Positions 46,146 to 57,878 of a DNA stretch of 64,000 nt are shown piece after piece. The stretch is from Druceiella hillmani. Taxonomy: Eukaryota; Arthropoda; Insecta; Lepidoptera; Hepialidae. The notes under the pieces are model-generated. The model saw nothing but the letters and a program-made list of their open reading frames with translations, had not been told where the DNA came from and did not search any database. The stretch lies in assembly GCA_039881145.1 (NCBI GenBank), contig JAYKKI010000005.1, positions 21,757,501 to 21,821,500 on the forward strand, given 5' to 3'. Position numbers and translations under genes: made by a program. Numbering within the stretch: position 1 is the stretch's first letter; every line of letters starts with the position of its first letter.

Positions 46146-47157
46146 CTGCAAATATAAATATTATATACAGAATTTGTCACTGTTGAAACAGTGAGTATCC
46201 ATTACTAGCTGCAATTAGTTGCGTAAATATATTTTGATACCTTGGTTTTATTAAATTTTGAAAGTAAATTAAAATCAATCTATTCATATTGAGAGGTATA
46301 TTAGAAAGCTAATATTGAGTTGTAATTTTTGCATAATATATATCATATTAATAAATAAGAAAAACAATCCGTATATAATTATCAATGAATTCTTACCCCT
46401 ATTTATCAGTTAATTACACAATTATTAGTCAATTAAATTTTAAGTTAATTACTCAAATAAGGAAATAAAAAAACAGTCAATTACTTACTTATTTGAGTAC
46501 TAGTTTTATTTAAGAGCGAACATTGCTTCCAGTGTCAACGAATTTTGAGCAGTACAAATATAACGGTGAAAGGATTCGAAAGTCTTCAGTCAGGTAAGTG
46601 AAATTACTTTTAATATTGACCGTATAATTTTTCGTACAGTTGGTGTGTAATTTAGCCAGATTCATTTTAGATTCACTTCAAAACTGGTAATCTAGTTAGA
46701 TCAACAGATAAATAAAAAAGTGATATGACTTAATAGTTACATTGTATAATAAACTTGAATAGCTTTCAATTGGCTTTAGTTAAAATGGCAAATTTTTCCA
46801 AATAGTTCTCATATGGGCTGGTACCGCGCTAATATAAGAAGTCAGTTATGTTGATGTTTCAGCATTAAGTACAACTATAAACCTTTATTTTGTCGTAACA
46901 TTTGAGGTTATTGATGGTCATGCTATATTTTCTAGTTAAATGTAACAAAATTGTTGCAATGTATCATTTGTTAAACCTCAAGTACTACCTTATTATAAAT
47001 TCAGCCGTTATTCACGGCTTCGCCCAAGTTGAAATAATATTTCTCAGGAATAAAATTATCATATGTTTATTCCTTTGGCACAAGTTATATATACACTAAA
47101 TCATGATGATGGATTGAATATTTGAATCGTGAAAGAGGAACAAATAAGTAAACTTAC
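46146..47157. other. Intron of the enkurin-domain gene
   Basis: Contains an inverted pair (TTACTCAAATAAGG and its reverse complement near 46489-46502) and a plus-strand donor-like TCAGGTAAGTGAAA at 46593. A 65-codon plus frame (46902-47099) is unrecognised. No other feature. Confidence 0.45.
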
Positions 47158-47209
47158 TTGCGCTTTTATTATATCGTTCCTGGAAGAAGGAGCAACTCTT
47201 ATGATAATC
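47158..47209 (-). CDS. Enkurin-domain gene, likely upstream exon
   Basis: A 52-base minus-strand segment lies between acceptor TTAGTTTGCAG and a strong donor GCGCAAGTAAGT. It reads DYHKSCSFFQERYNKSA and ends with one base that, joined to the next exon's two leading bases, makes Thr and continues into YQKGVVPKYL. The splice phases agree and the junction (QERYNKSATYQKGVVPKYL) looks natural for the family, where a short lysine-rich helix precedes GxVPKYL. It would start in phase 0. A candidate preceding exon with compatible phase is 48212-48264 (EKSRNKGSFSPLSKY), but its donor GTGAAG is poor. Signal peptide, start codon and promoter were not found. Confidence 0.5.
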
Positions 47210-50200
47210 CTGCAAACTAAGTATAGCCAAGTTACTTATTTGTGAAATATTGACATGACTTTGATTGTACTATCATTACAAACTTATCCATCTAAAAATT
47301 AGAATATATTTGTATAAATGACATTACACAGGTAAATCCATTAGAATCCTCCAGCAATGACGCGGCAATAACAAAATGGTAAGTATGTATTTATAGGCAT
47401 GTTTATTTTTAAGTTAGGTTAGTTTAAGTTTACATACAAACGCGGCCTATGTTGGTTGTGATGACGGTTAAAAAAGGGTAAGTATATACATATATGTATC
47501 GCTTTAGGTCGATAAATATGACTTGTAAATGTGATTTTTTAAATCATGAGTTTATTCCTGCAAATTATTTATTATTGTGACACATGCTGCAAAGGGAAAC
47601 TGAAATCTTTAGAATTCAAAAGTGAAATCATTGGAATTAATGAAATACACTGCACAAAGATTATTTCTCCCTAAGCAAATGCAGTTAAAGTAGTAGAACA
47701 TCACATGTGTTCCCCTACGCAGTATAAACCTTATGATATGGAAAAACTAGTACGACAATAGAACATTTTTTTCTAATCTTAAATTATCTTCAAATTCAAC
47801 TTTTAATTCAAAAATAAACCAGAAAATAGCCAATTTTGAGCCCGAGAGGCTATACCTAATATATTACATTTGTAGATATTCCAAATGCCCTTCCGCATCA
47901 TGAATAGCGTTTGACAAAGCAAGTTTTCTACATGTACTCCATACCAGTATTGATCATCATGAAACATGCACATTAGAAGGTAGGATTTACCACACAATTT
48001 AATGTTCTTATTTCTTCAAAATATATTAATTCTTAGAGAAATATACAAAATTTCCGCATATACTCTGCATAGAGTTGGTTCTTTCTTGAAACCTGGCTAT
48101 GTATCGATATCCATCTACTTCTTTTTTTTTTCTTTCGAATCTACAATTGTTTAAAACCTAGTATGTGACTACCTTGGTACATAAATATTTTTATAAAGTT
48201 ATTTACTTCACGTATTTCGATAAAGGAGAGAAAGATCCTTTATTGCGGGATTTTTCTGCTCCCTCTAATAAAATGCCTCCTTTGAGCATTTTTTGTTGAA
48301 ACTCAGTTGCTCGAAAACTTCGTTGAAAAGCGTTGAAGTTCGATAAGAAAGCACCGCTAAATCAAAAACACAAAAATCCGCCATACCACCTTCGAATTAC
48401 CTACGTATAGTCATCTTCCTTTTATTCTCACTTTACCTTCTTCATTCTCTGGTGTAAAGGGCCTCTTATATTTATAAATTTTACTGACTTATATTATTCA
48501 CCATTTTAAATGGATATATATGACTATAAGAAACCACTCGACGATTGCCAAGATATACTCCATGTACATTTAAAATAAATTTGCCTATGTCTAGAGAATT
48601 GCAGGTAACCATCACCGGGCTATGTTTCGCTAATGTGCTTATCTTTCCTGCGTCTTATAATTTAAACTCTCGCAAGGACATACATTAAATTTCACAATTC
48701 AATTTTTCCTAATTTTGAAACTAAATTTAACTCTTTTAGGGGTAGAATTTTAAATAATTCCTCCTTACGTTCAGTTTAAATTATGGTATAAAAGAAATGT
48801 TCCCTATAATTAATACTTTTTTTAACAGTTTTACTAATTATAAACTTTAAATCTCCATTCCGATTATTTATAATTAAATTGTAGTTATTAGAGTTGTAAG
48901 ATGCATATTACGAGTATAAGTATTCCAGGAGCAGTGTAGTCTGATTATCCTGTATGTTGATAAAGTATTGTAATGGCGTGTTAGGTGGATTGTCATGTGG
49001 GAATATATTTTATTATACTAAGCTACTTTATTACGACGGGAAAACGCGTGAAACGAATACAAGTAATAACAACAAAAGACATAATACAATAGAATGTGTA
49101 TTTCATTACTATTTTTTTATGTTTTTTTTATCATATAGTTCAGGTATATAACATATTTTCAAATTAAAACACTGTAAAGACTTCTTTTGCGTGTAAATTT
49201 TCAAAACTTGATGTGATACTGGAAAATGGAAGTATTTCGGTAATATATACTTTGAAAAAGCAAAATTGGTTATTAGGTGTAAAAAAGGTCTCGAAAAATT
49301 TTATTTTATTGATTTATGTATTTTATTATCTAATTCTGTTTTTTTACGATAAGAGATTAAAAATATATATTCTAAAACTGAAGTGTCTAAGATAATATAG
49401 CTTAAAATAGAGTAGCGGAAGTGATTAATAATGTACATCGCCATTATGAATTTAAGATGAAGATATCGGCTGGATATCATCATAGGTACCAACTTCGTAC
49501 TACCAGTGGCCTCCTTAAGAATCGCTGATTCGAATTGAGCTACTATCGTTTAGCGCAATCCTCTCTATTCACCTGTCACGCGTACCTACCTATCTCTGCC
49601 TTGCTATCTTGTACGACCTATTGCTTGATGTATTCAAGTATCGACTCTTTCGAGCAGGGGTTTCGAAGTTGGGGACTGAGCACTTTGCCTTGTAAGAGTC
49701 TTAATATCAGTAGTCATTCAAGTCGTCATGTAAATCCGTCGGAAGGGAAGAACTAATCATATTTTATTGATTTATATCGATCGTGAAAAAAATTATAATT
49801 TTGTTATACACTGATACCAGGTGCCAAGGATTTTATAAGGAACAGCTTAGCCACTCGGAGAAAATTTAGTTACTTCCTTTACATATTAAATTAGAACTGT
49901 AGCATTTTCTAAGGGTTTGAATAAAAATGGTAGTTGTTTTAAGTACCTAACCAATAAGTTTCTTGTGCACTCTGAGACAAAACTCAAAGAAGGTGTCTTT
50001 GTAGGTACGCAGATCAGGGAACCTTAGTTCCCTGGTCTGTAAAGACGAGCATATTCAGATATGTTCATGCATTATTTTTTTCAGTCCTCTAGAAAGGATT
50101 GGCATTAAAAAAGTTTTTGATATGTTCTTAAAAAGTAATAAAGGCCCAAACCATACGTAACATGTAAACAACATGTAAGAAAAAGAAGGTTGTAGTTATG

Positions 50201-50409
50201 TAATATTAGTCTAAAATTACTTTTACATCAAAATACTAATTAATGTGACATGGCAGTACAACAGTAATATTATTCCATTTTAGTTTCACATTTTAGAACT
50301 AATCGGATTTTAAATAATCACTGTCAAAGTTATGTCATACCTTTCTACTTTATTGTGCATGTCCGTTACAGTTGATTATTTAAAAAACCATTTAACGTAG
50401 AAACTTGAA

Positions 50410-50410
<1 letters not shown>
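47210..50410. other. Non-coding or intronic, no exon recognised with confidence
   Basis: N-terminal exons of the enkurin-domain gene should lie in or beyond this stretch. Frames at 47803-47997, 48954-49151, 49213-49395 and 49535-49756 were examined without a family match; 49500-49760 has balanced composition. AGATCAGGGAAC-CTTA-GTTCCCTGGTCT (50011-50038) is a 12-bp stem with one wobble position and a 4-nt loop. Confidence 0.45.
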
Positions 50411-50490
<80 letters not shown>

Positions 50491-50516
50491 GCGTGTGTGC
50501 GCGCGTGAGTGTGTGA
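50411..50516. repeat. (TA)n microsatellite followed by (TG)/(CG) run
   Basis: Alternating TA to about 50487, then ACATAGCGTGTGTGCGCGCGTGAGTGTGTG, an alternating purine-pyrimidine stretch with Z-DNA potential. Confidence 0.95.
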
Positions 50517-51771
50517 AAAATACGAGAGTTTTAGAGTGACCCATTAAATACATTGTTTTTAAATTTTATGTATCGTAAGTGGTATCTTTTAAAAGCCTTG
50601 TTATTAGTATTTAAAAATATATATTTTTTTAAATTACCTTCTCTCCTTACCTGATTCAGAGGCTGCTAGAACACCATGGCAATCTTCACCTTATCTCAAA
50701 AGATATTCTAATATGTAATTTTATAGGGGTAATAAAGTTAAGCTTTTAAATCTCTTATCTGTACTTGAGTATGTAGAGAGTTTCATATACACTCAGGTAT
50801 ACATAAAAGTCAAAGTATGAGTTCTGTTCGTACTTCTCAGATTTTTACTAACTAAATGTGAATCATATAACGCATAATATTCATGGGTTAATATAACATA
50901 GGCAAAGGATTAAGACCTAGGCAAGACTTGAAGACATAAATAAAAGTTGATAGTATCCATGATTATTAAATAAAATTTTACTGCATGCCAAATTATTAAT
51001 GATTTCTTCTTTTGTTTAATAAATTTCGTGACAAAAACTAAGCGTAACCAATTACTTTGCAATATGGATTAACAGAAATTGAATTATTATATACTTGCAT
51101 TTCTACACAAATGGTGTGTGGTTAATTTTTATATTGAATCACGAGTGAGTATTAATAACTAAACTGAATATTGATAACTAAGCTTTCATCACACGACATG
51201 TTTTTTTTTTATTTTGCTTTGCGTTTCAAAATTTATTGTGAATGTTTATGATATATCTGTTAAGATGTTTATTGATATGTAAACTTTTTGCGGCTAATTA
51301 CATGTTGTACATTTTGATTCTCAGGAAGATTTAGATCTTGTTTATTATATCATTATTAAATAATGCAGTTTCTGATGTCTTGTTGATTTCCTTTTCCAAC
51401 TGTTTCTTTTTTTCGTTTCCGATGGAAAAATGCCAAAGTTCGTGTTTGTCTATTGAAATTGCTTGAATTTCAACCTGTTTATTTTTTTTCTATTTTTGTA
51501 AATAAGTTATCGATCAGAGCTCTATAAAGTTATATCAACACCACAGTTAAAATATATAAAGTAAGGAGACTACAATTTTCTTCAGAATTAGTGGTGGTAG
51601 CTTTTGACGACGTTTATGGTGTGGTTATTAAACCGGAATAATGGACTTCACTGTACTATCCAATATGTGACTAATAAATCTGATTCTCATGTGTTTTCTG
51701 ATCTATTGATTTATAACCAGTGTTAACTTATTTTGTAACTTCTATGAAGTAATATAAACCTATTTTATTAA
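50517..51771. other. Non-coding, no gene recognised
   Basis: A 53-codon minus frame at 51331-51489 (contains DKHELWHFSIGNEKKKQLEK) runs on a purine-rich strand; it might be a terminal exon, but I see no family or convincing acceptor. Confidence 0.4.
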
Positions 51772-51840
51772 TGTGTGTGATTATGTTCATAATATTGTAT
51801 TATTTGTGTGTGTGATTATGTTCATAATATCGTATTATTT
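51772..51840. repeat. 35-bp tandem duplication
   Basis: TGTGTGTGATTATGTTCATA and the following ATAT[T/C]GTATTATT occur at 51772 and 51807, with a single substitution. Confidence 0.92.
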
Positions 51841-54520
51841 ATTTGATCGGCTCAAAAAAATTAAATTTATTTATTTTAAAATACCAGGGTAGCCAGTTTA
51901 TAGCATGAATCTTGTAGTAAACTTGTAGTAACTTTATATGAATATACTAAATTAGCGGATAAAATGATCCAATGGGGAATAAGTTATACTGCCCAATGTA
52001 TATAATAATTAAGAAACACCAAATTAAGTATAGTGAAAACAATGAGAGAAAATATTTAAAATGATCACCATCTATTAATTCTAACCCGTAAAAAGAATGA
52101 AATAGTTGTACTTTGTAACGATTGACATTTAGCGAATTGTATTATTGTAATAGTCCTTTTGTAGTTGCAGGTTATATTCCGCCGCCCTTCTAATATTCTC
52201 CACAAATTTTCTTCAGATAGGGAATGACATTTTGATACCTGTCAATTTAACTGACCTTACAGAAGTTCTACAGAGATAAAGTTGAGAAACCAAGCGGTGT
52301 GTTTTAGTCACGAATTCTAAATTTAGAAAAGGAATTGCAATTGCTTTTCTCGTCGAATCAAATGATCTTCTTCTAGTTTTAATAGTCCAATATTTTGTTA
52401 TTCTGTTCAACCAAGCATCTTTTTTGAAGGGCAATTACAGTTATTACGGTTTGCTTTGCTTGCCTATACCTACCTCAATAAGGATTATTGGAAATTGTAC
52501 CATAAATCCTATATCCATCCCGTATTAAGAGACTGTTTATCGCTTTTTCTCTTGTAAATTAATGATTAATTTTTGCGAATATTTTTTCGTGAAAAAGTTG
52601 TTATTTTATAGACCATAGATACACAAAAATGGCCAGAAATTTCACGAAATTACACTAAAGAATTTAATTTAATGTAAATATTTCTTGTTTAACAATTAGT
52701 GGAGAAGAAGAGAAAAATTATGTATACAAAGACATATTGTTTTTGTTTCAAGAAAACTAAGAAAGAAAACTTCACTAAAATTATTAATTTATAGAAATAT
52801 TCATGTCTCATTTTATTTCTGACCTTAACTTTCGGTATATATTCAATGATTTAACTAGTGGTTGAAATATTTGTGCACAATTCCAATGAAATCAATAAAT
52901 TACTTTAGACATAAAATAAAATCAAGAAATGTTGCTAAGTTTTGGAACTTGAAAAGTGAAAAACTAGAAAACAGAAGAATATTTGATAGAAAAAATAAGG
53001 CATTGTTGACTATTTTTAAACATATTTGTCAAGAATTATTTTCTTGGGGGCAGATTCCAAGGTTTCATTTAACATAAATTAATTTTTCAAACGAAGATAT
53101 GTGTCTCTTTTATGGTAATGATTACAGTAGAGATGCTTTTAGGTCCAAAGCTTTGGCAAGAAAAATATTTAAATCTATTACTATAATTTTGACTGAGAAG
53201 ACTATTCTACTATACTAATAATAATCATGAGTATGTGACGAGACATCATAACGATTCAATTGAGAAGCTACATGCATTCGGAAATGTGATCATAGAATTA
53301 CTAAATAAAATCATTATATTTCAATTCCATCCAGATCATAAATAATATAAATGTAATGTACTTGAAGTGTGTAAACAGTTACAAGTTTCCAGAAAATTAA
53401 AGAATTACGTAAATTTTGAAAATTGCCCTTAAACAGTTGCAACTTCGCAAAAAATGGTCCGGTTTGGAAAAAAATAAACCGCCATTTTAAAGCTGGAGCT
53501 TTTGGAAGCTGTTCACCACAGAACCATTTACCACTGAGCCCATACTTAACCTTACCTAAACTTAATTGAGTATCTTGCAGATTAGTTGAGTGACTTTTGA
53601 ATTGTGATTACAAATTTTCAGTAAATTTAGAAAAGCTATCATTACTTCTTCTTCATATTTGGAGGAGAATTACGTAGAGTGCAATATAAAGGTGCATTCA
53701 TAGACGAAACACCTGAAGACGGTGACTGAAAATAGAGGCTTTAGAAGAGGAAAAATTTTAGAAAGTCAACAACTCACACATGCACAAACATACACACGTT
53801 AATACGAAGTGTAAATTCTATTATGCAACCTCCTCGTGGTACGCTTAGAGAAATGCTATGATGGCGAAATCAAATTTTCTTTCAATTTTTTAATGGCAAG
53901 TACAATTTTAATATCACAACAACTTTCATTGATTTCGTTAAAAAGAGAAACAATAAATTAAAAATGGATAAATTTCTTAATTATACGTTCTTAAATATTT
54001 TAAGGGAACAATCATTATTCCGGAACCTAATCATCTTTTTACAGTTATTACTGGTCTGACCTCGTAGGGCGTAAGGGAAAAAAATAAACTCTTGGTTATT
54101 CTGCACGATTACTGAGAGTTATAAAAACGTAGTTACCTTTAAACAATCGTAAAAATTTTATTAATCTAATTATTTTTGAAAAAAAAATTTAATGAATAAT
54201 GGTTAAACACTTCCTTGAAAATAATCATAGAGAGTACAATAAAAAGTGATGTTAAAGAAATTTGATTTAAGATATAATAAGGGAATATTAATAATTTTTG
54301 CGAAAATAAATTATTTCATTGTGTAAAAAGTTTTAAAAATGATTTTAATTATATTCTGTAATCTGTTATTTTGCAAAAATTACAGATAACGTATATCCAA
54401 TAAAAGAAATAAAAATAAAAATCTTCGTATTAAAAGGGCGTTTTTTGTTCGGGTGGATTTATTAGTTTCAGATTTTTGCTTGACGGTTCTTTTTAGCCTT
54501 TCGCCTTCGCAATATACTCG
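51841..54520. other. Non-coding, no gene recognised
   Basis: AT-rich. Frames of 73 (52213-52434, minus) and 71 codons (52862-53077, plus) have no family. ACCGCCATTTT at 53478-53488 is a partial YY1-type match without GC-rich context. Confidence 0.45.
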
Positions 54521-54521
54521 T

Positions 54522-54632
54522 TCTGCAATCGTCCTTTAAAGATATCCTATATAGTGTTATCCGTCCTTATAATCGCCCTTTAAAGATATCCTATATAGTT
54601 ATATAGTGTCCTATATAGTGTCCGTTATAATG
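54522..54632. repeat. Small tandem duplication (CCTTTAAAGATATCCTATAT)
   Basis: CG[T/C]CCTTTAAAGATATCCTATATAGT is repeated at about 41-base spacing, followed by further TCCTATATAGTGT echoes. Confidence 0.85.
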
Positions 54633-54739
54633 CCGCATATTTGAGATATACTCGTAAAAGGTTTAAATGAAAAGTTAGTAAATGTGACCGTACTAAGTAG
54701 TGATAACTTTTGCTTTTAAAAAACCTCTCATTTTATACT

Positions 54740-55130
54740 ATTTCACGCGTGCAGGTACTTGGCAACCCCTGGTCCCGGTGTTTGTTGCATTCAATACATT
54801 ACAAATGTATGAACGCGAGTCGTTGCCCCCAAGAGGCCGCGCTTGCACGTGACGTCCGCATAATGCAGCCAGATCTGACATGGATTTTTTATAATGCGAT
54901 TCGTTTGGAAACATCTTAAGTGAGTCGGCCTGCGTTTCGCTTTAAATAATAAATTTCAATGTGCCTCCGCGACCCAGTAAACGTTCTAAGTTGTTTTCCT
55001 TTGGGAGCGCTTTGATTTTATCTACGTGATTTAATCCACTGGATGACGTCGAGTTTGAGTTGCGATGTAGAAGGCTGTGGAGAGACTCGTTATCGACATT
55101 TGATAGAAAAACAGTCATTCAATTATGTAT
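54740..55130. promoter_or_regulatory. Balanced/CpG-containing block
   Basis: Less AT-rich than its surroundings, with segments such as AAGAGGCCGCGCTTGCACGT and GATGACGTCGAG (a CRE-like TGACGTC). A 69-codon plus frame (54710-54919) is unrecognised. Candidate regulatory or conserved non-coding DNA. Confidence 0.3.
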
Positions 55131-55299
55131 TATCGTGACGTGTGTTAAGATGAAGGGATGATTATGACGAAGGGTGATGATTTCTACTTAGTCAATGTTT
55201 AAAAGGATTCTATTTTCTTTTCCGGCTACTACATCTCCGAAATTTAAATAAATTAAATTTTTTTATTAACATATTGTTGTTGTTTAATTGAAGTTTAGC
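55131..55299. other. AT-rich non-coding DNA
   Basis: Nothing recognised. Confidence 0.5.
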
Positions 55300-55373
55300 C
55301 CCTGAGTTGCTTTTACCCTGAGTTGTTTTAACTCTGATTTGTTTACCTGACTTGCACTCTGAGTTGTTTTTAA
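55300..55373. repeat. Degenerate tandem repeat, about 16 bp (CTGAGTTGTTTTAAC)
   Basis: Four to five imperfect copies of CTGAGTTGTTTTAAC, with variants CTGATTTG and CTGACTTG. Confidence 0.75.
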
Positions 55374-55851
55374 GTGAAATAACAGTAAAAAAAATGTATT
55401 AAGTTAAATACAAAGTTAAATAGAGGAAGAAAAAGTTAGGGAAGGTCGAATTTTCAAATTACTTCTGAATATATTTTTTCAAGATGTTTCCTAGTATCAG
55501 AGATAATTTAATTTCAATTTTGGGGCCTAGGCAGTAAAAGCATTTCGATAAAATGTTATTGAGCATGTTTTGGATTAAATAAAGTGTATAAATATTCATA
55601 ATGTAACCAAAGGCAATGGAAGATACGTCCCTAAACTCACTAATGAGTAAATTTGATTTTTATGGACTATTTAATTTATTTTAGAAAAACTAAGTACGTG
55701 AACATGGTGTTCATGGCGAATCTTCGAAAGTTTGAAAAGCAGCCTGTGTGTTTTTTTTCTTAAAATTAATGATATAAAATAAATTAAAAATTTGGAGGCA
55801 TTCTAGATGAACGAGATTTTCTTAACTGCAATCAAAGAAACCCACGTCACC
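55374..55851. other. AT-rich non-coding DNA
   Basis: Nothing recognised up to the inverted-repeat element. Confidence 0.5.
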
Positions 55852-57072
55852 CTAGTCTAATCTTAATTAAAATTGAACCGACCCTATATATATAATATAT
55901 AGTATATGCAAAGGAAGAGTTTCTTCTTTTCTATTTTCTCTGTGTTTTGATGTCTTTAAAATAGCCATTAAAACCATCACATTTATGCTGATGGATTGCT
56001 AGCTTAGGCAAATTCTGAAGTTTATTAAACTTTTTTAGGGAGTGTTTGTTTTAACGGGTTGATAGTTTTGGGGATACTTAAGAGAGCACTGTGATGAAAC
56101 TATTTATATATTAGATGATTTGGATGAAGATTTTTATTCATCACTATGCTTAGATCTGTCATATTATATGTTGGAAATTTTATGGCACTGAACACAGATT
56201 CATAAAACCTTATATGGAAAGTTCTCTTTTTTCTATTTGGGGATTACCTGGGATATGAGGATTTTTTAATTTTTAAAAATGTGCTTTGACTACAGGATAC
56301 GGATTATTATAACGAAGACGCGTTATAGAAATATTCATCAAGAATATAGCCCCATTTGGGACCTCGATAGTTTATCGTAAATTTTTCTATAAATATTAAG
56401 ATTTTTAATTCTAACCGCAACAATTGTTGGCTAGTAATCTGGCTCTTCTTAATGCCAATACATTATCAGCGTACACGTAAAAGTCAATGTTCTAATATTT
56501 TGTGGAAACCTTAGGATAAACTACTACTATCATAATGTGCCATATTACTATCATTAGTACTTTTATACTGTTTTAAGTGTACATCTTTCAAATCTAAATT
56601 GTGCACACGGAAGACTTATTTATTAAGTGAATGTGAACATTTTTATTATTAACATTTTTTTGACTATTTATCCACTCAAAAGTTTCAAGTGATTCTGCTG
56701 AATATATTCCGAAGTATTTTTGTACAAAGCCATTAAATTTCTTGTAACTGTACAACGTCACGAATTAAAAGTAAGAGAGCGCACAATCAGCCAGCAGATT
56801 AAATGGTAAGGTGGGTTGGATTAAGTTTGAAAATTAGTCTTAGACAACCGGCAGCGTTTCGTGAATCTTTTGGATAATTCTCCGACCTATTAAAGTTAGA
56901 ATCTGCTAATGAGAGTCGATGATGTTTAACATAAAATGGTTGGTTATGGATGGCGCTTAATAAACTTTGGAATTTGTCTAAGCTTGCAAACTATCAGCAT
57001 TAGAAAGAAACTCTTCCTTTGTATATGCTAACTCTAAGGTCGGTCCGATTTTAATAAATATTAAACTATTAA
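55852..57072. mobile_element. 1.2-kb segment bounded by long inverted repeats
   Basis: The left arm (55852-56035) and right arm (about 56950-57072) are inverted copies: TTAAAATTGAACCGACC against the reverse of GGTCGGTCCGATTTTAA, then GGAAGAGTTTCTT, then a TGCTGAT block and GCTTAGGCAAATTCTGAAGT against the reverse of ACTTTGGAATTTGTCTAAGC. The left arm has an insertion of about 60 bases relative to the right. The interior has no transposase frame. It could be a non-autonomous long-TIR element or two oppositely oriented copies of one dispersed repeat. Confidence 0.65.
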
Positions 57073-57788
57073 ATAGAGTATCTGTGTTTATTAAGACAAA
57101 GTATTGGATATGTGTAAGTCCCAACAGATGCAAATGCATAGTATTCGAATTAACACTACAAGTAAACTACTAATATTTAATTATTAAGCATCAAGAAACT
57201 TCGTAGTCGTTCGCCTCAAGCAGTTAATGAAGCTGAAAATAGATAGTTATGGGATATTTTAAACTTCCAATGATCTAACCCAACATGAAAGTCAAAGAAA
57301 TTTTTTGTACTTTTGGAGTCCGGAAGCACAAAGTTTATTTATAGCCATGCGTTTATATTGAGTGACCTTAACATTGGAGGTATCGTGACTAATTTTAAAC
57401 TAGGCTGCCTATTGATTTTTGAGTGTTAAAAAAGGAAATTCGTTGGTGTGAATAATGTGTTTAAGGGCTTTGGAAAGTAATAGAATGGAAATAGTTTCGA
57501 AGACTTTCGGTTGTGCAAGTGAAATAATTTTAGATTTTCTCCTTCATTAGTATTAAAACTGAAGAGAAAATATAAAGAAGTGAACGATAAAAACTTAAGG
57601 AGTTACGTATAAAAGTGTAACTGACAAATAACTTTTCGTTCATACCATATGATGGACGTTTCATAAATATTATAAAGTTCCTTATTAAATCATAAAATAT
57701 CTACCAGTTTAGTGAGACATTTTTTGTTGGAAAAAGCGATTTTCAGGTTCAGCAACGGCTCCTATTCAGGACTCTCTTCTTTTTTAGG
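57073..57788. other. Non-coding, no gene seen
   Basis: Nothing recognised; the segment near 57710-57785 is less AT-rich and leads into a strong acceptor-like site. Confidence 0.45.
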
Positions 57789-57878
57789 CTCTTGCGGGGA
57801 GACATGTAAGGAAGAGAACTTTAGGGATATATCTTAAAAGTGTTGCTTTCAAAAGCTGGTCATCTGATACAGGCTGGT
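57789..57878 (+). other. Exon-like segment after a strong splice-acceptor match
   Basis: GGACTCTCTTCTTTTTTAG is an excellent acceptor. The next bases are open in one frame (ALAGRHVRKRTLGIYLKSVA, then FKSWSSDTGW and a stop), with CAGGCTGGTGAAAA as a possible donor. No family recognised and no partner exon found. Confidence 0.2.

Noticed and set aside
47803..47997. 64-codon minus frame plus a second frame reading LALSNAIHDAEGHLEYLQM
   Set aside because: Two frames over the same DNA look equally protein-like, there is no acceptor before the second, and neither has a family.
48212..48264. Phase-compatible extra exon of the enkurin-domain gene (EKSRNKGSFSPLSKY)
   Set aside because: The donor (TACGTGAAG) is poor and the peptide has no clear family match; kept only as a note.
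51331..51489. 53-codon minus frame containing HELWHFSIGNEKKKQLEK, possible terminal exon
   Set aside because: The strand is purine-rich, which by itself gives K/E/N-rich peptides, and the upstream AG has no pyrimidine tract.
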